A stretch of 64,000 bases of DNA, from positions 131,501 through 195,500 of the forward strand of contig CAJQUW010001731.1 in the NCBI GenBank assembly GCA_907163375.1. The letters run 5' to 3'. Position 1 is the first letter of the stretch. Every line of letters begins with the position of its first letter. Positions 44,820-55,456 of this stretch are shown in pieces. Made by a program: the position numbers and the translations under genes. The notes below the pieces were generated by a model. It was not told where the DNA came from. It was given only the letters and a program-made list of their open reading frames with translations, and did not search any database. This DNA comes from Prostheceraeus crozeri (Eukaryota; Platyhelminthes; Polycladida; Euryleptidae).

Positions 44820-45094
44820 ATCATGAATTTAAAGTCCGAGAAACGGAAGCCCGACGGATTTCCGTATACTGCCGTTCTTTATCCGCACTCTCGTGGACAA
44901 AAGTGTGAGTTAATGGAAGACCGACGGATGTCCATTTCTTACCCGTTTTGTCCGCGGACAAAGCTTGCTCGGCGGGTATAGCCCAGAACCATAGAAAGAG
45001 GTGAAGCTAGATATTGTACTCATATTGGAATCATTGACATAGAATTTGACACTCTATGCCAATAATTCCAATATTCGCACAATATCTGACACAT

Positions 45095-45286
45095 AGATAT
45101 AATATTATTATCGCTATTTTTACATGCATTTAATGGGCCTATATCGTTACTCATTGATTCCTAGATTTCTTAACTAGCATTTAGATATTAACTGCACATT
45201 AGATATTATGTGCAGTACAATGATATCTAGGAGTACAATTACTGCTATTTTGCGTGCATATTCATGTCTTTGGTAAATATATTTCT
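45095..45286 (-). repeat. truncated inverted copy of the Crypton subterminal region
   Basis: The sequence from CTATTTTTACATGCATTTAA through TTGCGTGCATATTCATGTC to 45286 is the inverse of 45360-45540 of the adjoining element, so the element end is itself flanked by a mirror image of its own interior. Confidence 0.85.
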
Positions 45287-47502
45287 TTTAGAGAATGTCT
45301 GTCTTATTTCCCATGTAAATATCCTATTAAATATATTTTCTTTTTTTGTAAGAATACCTTTACTTTAAGAAATATTTTTACCAAAGACATGAATATGCAC
45401 GCAAAATAGCAGTAATTGTACTCCTAGATATCATTGCACTGCACATGTTAAGAAATCTAGGAATCAATGAGTAACGATATAGGCCTATTAAATGCATGTA
45501 AAAATAGCGATAATAATATTATATCTATAATGTTATAATAGTATATAATTTTATATGATCTATATTTAATAATCTATGTAATTATAATACTATAATAATA
45601 TCATCGCTATTTTTACATGAATTTACATCGTTACTCATCGATTCCCAGATTTTTTAACATATGCAGTGCAACGATATCCAGGAGTAGGCTACAATTATAA
45701 GATGAACAATTCATCTTAATAAGATGAAATAACATAAACGATGGACTTCTAAATAATTTGACTGTGATCGTATGATTTAATTCAACTTAGTCTACCTGTT
45801 TATTTTCAGCCTTTTATTTAGAAGTCCATGCAGAAAACAAATCATCTTTAATAATATCATAAATCAAAAGTTCATTTCAAGAGATGAGCCATCAGAGTTA
45901 TGTACACTTATTCTTTTTGGAGCAATTTTCAATTCTTTGCAGAAATCTTTTAGATCATTCAAAGTGATGGGTCGACCGACAGATTGTTCAATAGTATTCG
46001 TTGTTACAGTATCCGTAATTGTTGTTATTGTGTTGCTGCATTCTATGTTTGAGTTATTCACTTGATTAGATAACACATTCGAAGCTAATCGCATTCTTTT
46101 GTCCGATACCTCATCGTATACATCAATACATTCACTACGATGGCCGGATATTTTCTTAGCTAGTTTCTTGTCTCCTGTTTTCTCAATAATTCTTGTAACT
46201 GCTGTTCGTCTTCCACTTTGGTTGGTGTAATTTCCGTCAAATCCAGCCGCTTCCATGAGTGATCGAATAGTCAAAGACAATGTATTGTGACCCATGGGTA
46301 TGGGATTATACCATTTGGTAGCTGTGTGGTGCGGATGTGGTTGCAGAAATAAGGTTTGTGTATTGCATATAGCTGGTCTGAGATTTATCATTTTCTTATA
46401 AAGTCTTATCACACAACGATTGGCATTTTCTGACGGCCAGATTCTCACAGATTTTGGTTCGATGTGATGATGCTTTAGGCCATGATTGTTGGTTTTTGAT
46501 GTGTCTTCATAATACTTCAAGATTTCAATATTTGTTTTGTACTGAACAAGATTTAGATTGCCATTTTCTCTGTATGATAATTGTCGTAATTCAGCTCCTC
46601 CTCTTAATCCACAATGCTTTGAAAGCAAATAAAGCAAAGTGCGATTCAGCTTCTTCGGATTATCGTCCCCAAGATAAAATCTGTTCCATAGATCTTCCTC
46701 CTGTTCTTCTGTTATAGATACCGCTCTTTTCGGCTGTTCATCGTTTCCTTCCTTAGCGGTCTCCTTCATGGCGCCGTCTAGCGCGTTTCGAGCATCTTCA
46801 AAGTCGAAGTCCGTAAATATATTCCATTTTTTCTTTTCTTTTTTGCGAAGCCAATAATTTATACCGTTAATAAGTTGTCTTAAAGACTCGCTCGGATACT
46901 TCAAACCATTTCTTTTTCGCACTTCAAACACAAAAAACTTCAATGCCGAATTAAGATTGGCTTTTGTTATATCTTTGAGAGACGAATGTCCATTCTCAGA
47001 TAGAAACATCAAGGCTTCTGAATTACTTGCCAAAATGTGTTCGTTTCGTTCTCGGACCCACTGGTTGAAGGTTCCACATGCCCATTTAGCATTGCTTAAT
47101 GTTTTTTGTAGAGTTTGTTTTTCTATTCTTAAATCAATATCAGAGATGGAGGATGGTAATTCATTTCGTGATGTCCTTGATCGTTCATTTTCTAAGTTGA
47201 GCGGTGTAAATATTGAGGATGATTGCTGCTGTTGGACTATGGTGTTCAGATTTAGAGTTGTTGAAGTTGTATTCGTTGAAAAATCGTAATTCGCCAAAAA
47301 TTCGTCAAGTGTGTTAAAATCTTCATCATCAAACAATTCGTTAGATAGAGACATGCTTCAATATGAATGATATGATCTCAAATGGAATCATTGCAAACGA
47401 AGTTTGAATACCATAAACAAAATTTCTAGGGTGTTATTAGATTGTAAGAAATCCCTAGGTAATTCTTACAAATGCATAAAAATAAGACAGACATTCTCTA
47501 AA
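45287..47502 (-). mobile_element. Crypton-like tyrosine-recombinase element, copy 1 (2216 bp)
   Basis: Bounded by a perfect 23-bp terminal inverted repeat (TTTAGAGAATGTCTGTC..., 45287-45309 and 47480-47502). It contains one long gene on the minus strand and, 3' of it, an AT-rich 268-bp stem-loop (45419-45686) whose outer arms TACTCCTAGATATC/GATATCCAGGAGTA pair. Classic Cryptons lack such inverted ends. No reverse transcriptase or second gene is present. Confidence 0.85.
45864..47354 (-). CDS. Crypton-type tyrosine recombinase
   Basis: 496 residues, intact. A Ser/Thr/Asn-rich N-terminus (1-80) is followed by a core-binding helical domain (about 85-200; WACGTFNQWVRERN, LRQLINGINYWLRKK) and the catalytic domain (about 215-420). 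Visible catalytic set: R251 in GLRGGAE, R382 in TNQSGRRT, H405 in SGHRS and Y413 in DVYDE. The first His of the HxxR motif is Gln here (Q379), which is unusual but known positions like this vary. The C-terminal 75 residues (TITTITDTVTTN, then a KDFCKELKIAPKRISVHNSDG segment) are shared by all three copies. Closest in character to the KIAA1958/ZMYM-like Crypton branch (by eye). Confidence 0.88.
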   Translation of the reverse strand: MSLSNELFDDEDFNTLDEFLANYDFSTNTTSTTLNLNTIVQQQQSSSIFTPLNLENERSRTSRNELPSSISDIDLRIEKQTLQKTLSNAKWACGTFNQWVRERNEHILASNSEALMFLSENGHSSLKDITKANLNSALKFFVFEVRKRNGLKYPSESLRQLINGINYWLRKKEKKKWNIFTDFDFEDARNALDGAMKETAKEGNDEQPKRAVSITEEQEEDLWNRFYLGDDNPKKLNRTLLYLLSKHCGLRGGAELRQLSYRENGNLNLVQYKTNIEILKYYEDTSKTNNHGLKHHHIEPKSVRIWPSENANRCVIRLYKKMINLRPAICNTQTLFLQPHPHHTATKWYNPIPMGHNTLSLTIRSLMEAAGFDGNYTNQSGRRTAVTRIIEKTGDKKLAKKISGHRSECIDVYDEVSDKRMRLASNVLSNQVNNSNIECSNTITTITDTVTTNTIEQSVGRPITLNDLKDFCKELKIAPKRISVHNSDGSSLEMNF

Positions 47503-47511
47503 TCTAAGCAA

Positions 47512-47598
47512 TTTAGAGAATGTCTGTCTTATTTCCCATGTAAATATCCTATTAAATATATTTTATTTTTTTGTAAGAACACCTTTACTTTGTAATGG
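47512..47598 (+). repeat. short 3'-end fragment of the same element family
   Basis: Begins with the terminal repeat TTTAGAGAATGTCTGTC and follows the 3'-end sequence (CCCATGTAAATATCC) for about 85 bases before the hairpin element. It is preceded by TCTAAGCAA, as is copy 2. Confidence 0.85.
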
Positions 47599-47736
47599 TT
47601 AGAGGATAATTTGGTAAAACTATCATAGATAGAAAGGTATCATTAACAAAGATATGCCCGAGGGCTTTAGCCCGAGGGCATATCTATGTTAATGATACCG
47701 AGATATCAATGATAGATTTGCCAAATTATCCTCTAA
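47599..47736. mobile_element. 138-bp MITE-like hairpin
   Basis: Ends are the perfect 16-bp inverted repeat TTAGAGGATAATTTGG. The whole unit folds on itself with few mismatches around ATGCCCGAGGGC...GCCCGAGGGCAT. A non-autonomous palindromic transposon is the likely identity; no clear target duplication. Confidence 0.7.
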
Positions 47737-47740
47737 GCAA

Positions 47741-49951
47741 TTTAGAGAATGTCTGTCTTATTTTTATGCATTTGTAAGAATTACCTAGGGATTTCTTACA
47801 ATCTAATAACACCCTAGAAATTTTGTTTATGGTATTCAAACTTCGTTTGCAATGATTCCATTTGAGATCATATCATTCATATTGAAGCATGTCTCTATCT
47901 AACGAATTGTTTGATGATGAAGATTTTAACACACTTGACGAATTTTTGGCGAATTACGATTTTTCAACGAATACAACTTCAACAACTCTAAATCTGAACA
48001 CCATAGTCCAACAGCAGCAATCATCCTCAATATTTACACCGCTCAACTTAGAAAATGAACGATCAAGGACATCACGAAATGAATTACCATCCTCCATCTC
48101 TGATATTGATTTAAGAATAGAAAAACAAACTCTACAAAAAACATTAAGCAATGCTAAATGGGCATGTGGAACTTCAACCAGTGGGTCCGAGAACGAAACG
48201 AACACATTTTGGCAAGTAATTCAGAAGCCTTGATGTTTCTATCTGAGAATGGACATTCGTCTCTCAAAGATATAACAAAAGCCAATCTTAATTCGGCATT
48301 GAAGTTTTTTGTGTTTGAAGTGCGAAAAAGAAATGGTTTGAAGTATCCGAGCGAGTCTTTAAGACAACTTATTAACGGTATAAATTATTGGCTTCGCAAA
48401 AAAGAAAAGAAAAAATGGAATATATTTACGGACTTCGACTTTGAAGATGCTCGAAACGCGCTAGACGGCGCCATGAAGGAGACCGCTAAGGAAGGAAACG
48501 ATGAACAGCCGAAAAGAGCGGTATCTATAACAGAAGAACAGGAGGAAGATCTATGGAACAGATTTTATCTTGGGGACGATAATCGAAGAAGCTGAATCGC
48601 ACTTTGCTTTATTTGCTTCAAAGCATTGTGGATTAAGAGGAGGAGCTGAATTACGACAATTATCATACAGAGAAAATGGCAATCTAAATCTTGTTCAGTA
48701 CAAAACAAATATTGAAATCTTGAAGTATTATGAAGACACATCAAAACCAACAATCATGGCCTAAAGCATCATCACATCGAACCAAAATCTGTGAGAATCT
48801 GGCCGTCAGAAAATGCCAATCGTTGTGTGATAAGACTTTATAAGAAAATGATAAATCTCAGACCAGCTATATGCAATACACAAGCCTTATTTCTGCAACC
48901 ACATCCGCACCACACAGCTACCAAATGGTATAATCCCATACCCATGGTCACAATACATTGTCTTTGACTATTCGATCACTCATGGAAGCGGCTGGATTTG
49001 ACGGAAATTACACCAACCAAAGTGGAAGACGAACAGCAGTTACAAGAATTATTGAGAAAACAGGAGACAAGAAACTAGCTAAGAAAATATCCGGCCATCG
49101 TAGTGAATGTATTGATGTATACGATGAGGTATCGGACAAAAGAATGCGATTAGCTTCGAATGTGTTATCTAATCAAGTGAATAACTCAAACATAGAATGC
49201 AGCAACACAATAACAACAATTACGGATACTGTAACAACGAATACTATTGAACAATCTGTCGGTCGACCCATCACTTTGAATGATCTAAAAGATTTCTGCA
49301 AAGAATTGAAAATAGCTCCAAAAAGAATAAGTGTACATAACTCTGATGGCTCATCTCTTGAAATGAACTTTTGATTTATGATATTATTAAAGATGATTTG
49401 TTTTCTGCATGGACTTCTAAATAAAAGGCTGAAAATAAACAGGTAGACTAAGTTGAATTAAATCATACGATCACAGTCAAATTATTTAGAAGTCCATCGT
49501 TTATGTTATTTCATCTTATTAAGATGAATTTTTCATTTTATAATTGTAGCCTACTCCTGGATATCGTTGCACTGCATATGTTAAAAAATCTGGGAATCGA
49601 TGAGTAACGATGTAAATTCATGTAAAAATAGCGATGATATTATTATAGTATTATAATTACATAGATTATTAAATATAGATCATATAAAATTATATACTAT
49701 TATAACATTATAGATATAATATTATTATCGCTATTTTTACATGCATTTAATAGGCCTATATCGTTACTCATTGATTCCTAGATTTCTTAACATGTGCAGT
49801 GCAATGATATCTAGGAGTACAATTACTGCTATTTTGCGTGCATATTCATGTCTTTGGTAAAAATATTTCTTAAAGTAAAGGTATTCTTACAAAAAAAGAA
49901 AATATATTTAATAGGATATTTACATGGGAAATAAGACAGACATTCTCTAAA
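47741..49951 (+). mobile_element. Crypton-like element, copy 2 (2211 bp), facing copy 1
   Basis: Same 23-bp terminal inverted repeats (47741-47763, 49929-49951). Almost identical to copy 1 in reverse complement, 5 bp shorter. The pair makes a 4.7-kb palindrome with a 238-bp centre. Confidence 0.9.
47889..49374 (+). pseudogene. tyrosine recombinase copy 2, five 1-nt deletions
   Basis: Compared with copy 1 it lacks one base at each of five places, all inside short homopolymer runs: CC near 48173, CC near 48583, TTT near 48617, AAAAA near 48746 and GGG near 48947. These split the gene into four or five frames. Only isolated substitutions are otherwise seen (for example near 48885). Either a recently dead copy, or sequencing error. 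Confidence 0.88.
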
Positions 49952-50046
49952 TAAACATAGCTTCCTTCCTTTCCCTTTCTGTCTTGAAAGCATTAGGAGA
50001 TAGCTGATAGAAAGGGGTGGCATAGAAGTCTTTGCCACACGTAGGC

Positions 50047-50235
50047 CTAGTTATATGCTTGCTTACTTTGAGGAAAGAGTAGGCTATTGAGCATTATAAA
50101 CCTGCTGTCGGTGGACGGTAATTCGTCTTCTAAAAGTGTCCCCGGTTTGGCCAATATAATATTCACGACAATTCCGACATTGCAATTTGTAAATGAGCAA
50201 TATGTAGAGGAGCATATAACTACATTATAATTCTG
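50047..50235 (-). pseudogene. GIY-YIG nuclease fragment of a Penelope-like element
   Basis: The minus-strand frame reads KLQCRNCREYYIGQTGDTFRR, then RITVHRQQV. This is the Cys-pair-then-YYIGQT..RRR..H pattern of the GIY-YIG endonuclease domain that ends Penelope-like retroelement proteins. It stops shortly after, at a TAG. Only about 40 codons remain. Confidence 0.7.
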
Positions 50236-50300
50236 CAATTAATTATTTAGTCACATCAATGTTCACATAGTTGACCAGTCGTCGGGAGATCATTTTGATT

Positions 50301-50589
50301 AATGAGAGTGTGTTAGAGAAAACTCCCCAAGTTTAGGTCGATGCTTTCTTGAAAGTTAAGTACAAAGTTAAAACAGGTCAGACGGGCCTTCGGCGTCCAG
50401 CGCCTTCGAAACGGTCGATGGTAACCAGGTAGGTTATATATGATAGGTTATTATATTATGATAGGTTACCATCGACCGTTTCGAAGGCGCTGGACGCCGA
50501 AGGCCCGTCTGACCTGTTTTAACTTTGTACTTAACTTTCAAGAAAGCATCGACCTAAACTTGGGGAGTTTTCTCTAACACACTCTCATT
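50301..50589. repeat. perfect palindrome, 126-bp arms, 37-bp loop
   Basis: 50301-50426 and 50464-50589 are exact reverse complements with no mismatch found. The arms are richer in GC in the middle (GGGCCTTCGGCGTCCAGCGCC) than the surroundings, and the loop is AT-rich. No gene within it. Confidence 0.97.
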
Positions 50590-50884
50590 ACACATCAATG
50601 TTTTTTGCAATCGGTACCATGTAACCCGGTTCTATCTGTTTCATGACCGTGATCGGCGGTAAATCCGATCCTATATCTTTTTATTTTTAGCTTCAGAAAC
50701 ACTCACATGCTATTGCCGTATAATCACATAACTATGATTTCCCAAAGACACAGCCCAGTGCAACAAATATCTATTTTTGCATCTTCCCCTTTTCAAATTT
50801 TGAGCTCATGTTGTTGAATAGTTTCTTTTATATTATGTGCCCTGATGATAAGAACGCTACCATTTATATATAAAACAATTATTC

Positions 50885-51710
50885 ATGAAACTCAAAACGA
50901 AATCCAACTAATTTACAAAAGAAGATTCCTACACCAATGTTTAGATTTGAGAATACTACCACGTTCACTGTGGTTCCAGTTACCAGGAAGATTCAAAAGT
51001 GATGCAAGTTAAATTGGATGTTTGGAAAGAATATGCTTAGAAAAGAAATTGGATTGATAACAATGAAATTGAAATCTCTTAAAACTACACTTGAAACACG
51101 CAAATCTTGCTTCCGAGAAATCATAGACGATAAATCTTTTTATAAAACGCTCGATGATATACTAGAAACGAAGAAACTGAAATATGAAGAAATCAGTAAA
51201 GCTAGAATTAAAGATGGACTCAAACGTCTTCAAGATTTATGCGGCAATTCAGTATCTGAATCAGAACACAATTATTTGACTCATTTTTTTGAATTATCAT
51301 CAAACGTGAATACCCAAAGTTCAGACTTAGTCATGATCAACAGTCTAAGCGATAATGAACTATCACTTTTGAGTAAAGGACCCAAGTTCGCATAATCCAA
51401 AGCTATCAACGTTAATAGTAAGTTAGACTTACATACCAGCTTCTGTCGATTGGCACATCAAAACGTATTAGCTAATTCAAGTTCTGAACAGTCAAATTCT
51501 CAAACAAGCGATCAAATTGAAAAATATCCATGGCATACTTACCTCAAAATGCCAGATAAAATTGACTACAGTTTAGAGGAAAAACTGAGAAGGATATATC
51601 GCAAAACAAAACGGATAATTGACAATATTCCATACCAATCTAAATTCAGATATTTATCTGAAAATATTATTGTACAGAAAAAACAAAAGGTTGGCATAAC
51701 CGACAAATAG
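50885..51710 (+). pseudogene. N-terminal part of a Penelope-like element protein
   Basis: Successive frames encode a basic RRFLHQCLDLRILPRSL segment (about 50925-50980), a helical charged segment (51018-51330) and LSDNELSLLSKGPKFA (to 51393). After a stop they run on to PDKIDYSLEEKLRRIYRKT (to 51710). The 'LS..EL.LLSKGPKFA' box is a hallmark just before the RT core of Penelope-like elements. The RT core itself is absent. Confidence 0.6.
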
Positions 51711-54700
51711 GACGCTAATATATCTAACATATTCCAGCACGCATTAAACCAAATTGCCTAGACTCGATTAAAGTCCTTTTTCACTCGATCACTGCGTTCT
51801 CTCGACAGCAATATCGCTCCTCTTAAAGTTGACTTTAATCTTCGTGAAAATAATTAGCCTACCCTTGTAATTTGACCGACTGCAGGCAATAATCGACATC
51901 CATAATTGGTGCCTCCTTGATATTCTGCGCTCGTTTGTTTTGTGACATGATGAAGTCATTATAAAATTGCAGAGCGTTCTGTGCACTTCAATAATTTACA
52001 GGAAAGTTGGTTCTAGAAATGCTTTTTGTTTGTCCTCGGTGAATTGTTCGAGCAAGATATGCTCCGAAACTATGGCTAAGTTACCACAGTACCTATTTTA
52101 GAACAAGAAGACTTTCAATGTATATCTTTAATGAACAATATTAAAACTAATAAAATAACGGAATACATAATAGCATACTGCTGCATGATAAAGTATGAAG
52201 ACGAATTCCGATCAAAATTTTGTACATCTTCTAAGAATGTCAACTGGAAGTTGTCAAGTATCAGTTATCTGTGCATATGAAACAGTAAATGCAGTATCAC
52301 AGATGCACGAGAATTTGCGTAGTGCAGAAATATGATATCTATTGTTCAAAAGGCACACAGTGGCTTCATAAAAAAGAGCAAGGATTTCCAGTCGTTCCAC
52401 ACAGTAGTCCATCAAGCTGTAAAGAAAAGAAAGCATGAATTAATAAAATTACTATCTGATTTTCTATAATATTAATACAAAATTATGCTGTCTATCATAT
52501 TAGCCGACCTAATTAACTCAATGACGTGCTTAGCTTGTACGTGCGATTATTTCCATAGCCCATTGTCAACATTAGCCCTGGTTATGTTGACTTGTACATG
52601 CTGTAGCCCAAAACTTGATGTGTAACGGTGTATTTAAGACGGTATATTATAATACTTTTACCCGTATATACATTGTAAATTAAATGGAATGAATATTGCA
52701 CACTGACGTTCTTAACATTATGCAATAGTGGCCTAAAGGAAATCGTATCAAAATGAAAAATCGTGTTTTCCCTCATTTCCTGAGCTTTAAGTTTCGAATC
52801 ATCTGCAATAATGTTGCGCGCATTCTGAATTCTGATCTCACGAGTAAGAATATCGTGTAAAAATTGAAACGACCTTATATTGCCTGTTTTCATAATCATG
52901 TCGTGTTTTTATCATCATGATTTCATGGTTGTGCTTTTCAATTCGCTCTAGTAAGTATCTTGAAGAGGAAATGCGTGAGGAGAGTCATGAAGTCATGGGA
53001 TCTGGGAAGGAAGGAAGGACTTTAGGTTAAGAACTGAGTGAGGATATTCTTACAGCCGTTGGATGGATGAAAGGCGGACATATGACCCTCTGAAAGAACT
53101 AAATGAATGGGCAATAACTGTATTCACAAATCGATTATTTCTGATGAACCGCATGCGAGCATTAGCTGATAGAAAGTCTAATTGGTTATGCTATCTAAGA
53201 AATTACAGTCATTCCTAGGATGTATATTGATAGAGCTCACAAATTCAGCATTTTTTATGAGAAGCATGTGTCATTCAGAGAATCTAATCGAATTTTTCTA
53301 GATCGAAAAATTGAGAACAGAAGAGCAGTAGGCCTATGTAATTCGCATTGAGTGATAAAAGAAGTACTTCATGACGCAAAAAGAGAGATGATGTGCAATT
53401 TCCACTTTATCTACATGCTTCATGAGATTTTTATTCATAAATACATGCCTACATCTAGGGATTACAATCATAAGCAAGAAAGACGGCTATATGTGGACGA
53501 TTCAATACGAAAAGACTAAAAAGACAATATTGTAGTAAGGGATAGGAATGAAACATAGCTGTATTAAAAAGATGCAGAAAATGTAAATTTTCTGGAATAA
53601 TAATTGATGAGCTAAATCTAGAATCACACAGTGAATGTAAATGCCAAAACAGGTTGATGTTTAAATATCCCTCATCAGCTGCATACAAACTCTAACTATC
53701 AGACAGCCTCATTGATTTTGCTAACATAATATCGCAGATCAGAAAATAACATACACATGTATTTGAAATTTGGCAGGAGAAGAGAGTTGTCTTCAAGACA
53801 ATCGAACGGAAAAATACCAACAAGAAAAGCATTATGAATGGCTTTCACCTTTCAGTAAACATGAAAGCGCTCCATGCCACTCAATAAACAAGATTAACTT
53901 ACAGACAGCATCATAACGAGCAGTGCGAAATCAACTTGGACGGGCTTGAATATTTCAGTACCACTTGCGTTTGTTAGTTTGTTAGTACAATTCTTCTCTA
54001 ACCAACTTCAAAATAATTTTTGTCTGTCAAACAATCTCTCCCAACATGTCGGTGTATAAATGAAAGCTACTGAATCAAACTGTCGTTCATTACCCAATTG
54101 ATGATCACCAAGTCAACTGTTTAACTGTCCAAATGTATTAGCTTCCAACTATCCTCATGTATAATACGAGTTTGCAATACAATATATCATACATCTTTAT
54201 AGATAAAGATTATAAATAAACTTTTATAAGAATGTGGAACTTTCTGCCTAATCATTCATTATACCTCACGATTGCCATCTGAAAATTTAAACTGTACATA
54301 TTTTCCAAATATTGGGAGGCAGTTACGCTTTGCATTGGTTAACTTTTCAAGTGCACTGGCGCGCTTGAAAATGTAACTCTGTTGTAGAAATTGCGACTTC
54401 ATAGAAATACTGATAAATGAAGTTCTAATGTCACTTATTTATCCCTACGACTATCCCATGTGAAATGAACCTGAGCACGCCGTCCCATTCCTACCGAGAA
54501 GCCTGGTATGACTGATAGGTAAAAATGCGGAAATATTAACATAAATACTGTATGTCAACATGGGGAACACATAACATGAGGCTACCACATTGGAATCTAC
54601 ACAATCTAAACACGAAGCATGCAACGCGCCTTTGTTTCATGAATCTTAACAGTCGCAAGTCTAAATATCACACATTTTTGTAACTACCTTGATTTCACAT

Positions 54701-55302
54701 AAGCGTAACATGAAGTTAGCATAACAAAGCAAGAAAAATTCTAAAACATTGATTGGTGTGCTCAGAAAATCTAGTTGACCATACTACGTTATGTCAACAT
54801 AGTCTACAATCTCTACTTAGCATAATTATGGCTGATGAAGTGTTGATAAATACTGCATTTCACTTTAACCACACAGAAAGTACTGTCATTGATTTCTAAG
54901 CCAAAAACGATGAAAATGTAATGAAACAAAAGTTGCCGATTTTTTGTTTATTTTCCTTCACATATTGTGTAGCACTGGGTCGCATCTACACATGCTCTGT
55001 GTTCATTAGTAGTAGTCACAGGAATTGCAAAAAAAGTTGTAGGCCTAAAGATTAAAATTCAGTCATTGCACTGAAATGTTTGTAAATTGGAATGATGTAA
55101 GTAAAGCAAATCATTCCTAAAGATGTTCTCTCAAAAATTGCATTGGATAATACCCAATGAACATTTCTGTGAAAGATACGAAATGTTGGTTCTAAAAATC
55201 ATCAGCTGCTTTTCAGCATCACGCAACTTGAAGGATATTGATGTTACTAAATTCAAAGCGAAATGATAACAATGAATCATGAAGTACACACTGATAAGTT
55301 AC
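51711..55302. other. no gene recognised
   Basis: AT-rich host-type DNA; only short frames without conserved features or splice context. Confidence 0.5.
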
Positions 55303-55456
55303 CGGTGTCTCACGATTGTCAGTCACAAAAGTCGCCACTGTTGGCATGACGACGTATGTCCACGATGAAGAGGTTACAGTGTACATGCCGGCTCTAGTCA
55401 TTTCATACTGTCGTATTTCTATGGTTGTTGGACTGACTTCACGTTGCACTTCCAAA
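55303..55456 (-). CDS. possible host exon (uncertain)
   Basis: An AG (AATAG) precedes and GTAACT follows a 154-nt open stretch with protein-like composition (TTIEIRQYEMTRAGMYTV, then SSWTYVVMPTVATFV). A further 52-nt candidate at 55875-55926 (minus) has a CAG acceptor and a GTAAGT donor. The phases of these two do not join to each other, so membership in the galectin gene upstream is unproven. Confidence 0.25.

Larger units (their letters stand above)
37236..44978. mobile_element. candidate piggyBac-type element with CGGAC-rich ends
   Basis: TACCCGCCGAGCAA at 37236 recurs inverted at 44978 (TTGCTCGGCGGGTA). Both ends are followed inward by 150-200 bp dense in GTCCG/CGGAC words (37250-37460; 44820-44970), including GTCCGCGGAC palindromes. 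A piggyBac transposase remnant lies inside. piggyBac ends start CCC next to TTAA; here the flanks are TTTA and TATA, so the target site is not convincing. A third CGGAC cluster at 39.4-39.6 kb shows that the element may be composite. Confidence 0.4.

Noticed and set aside
55303-55456. Downstream galectin exon
   Set aside because: Phase does not connect to the 57590 exon or the 55875-55926 candidate, and no galectin signature is present; kept only as a low-confidence exon.
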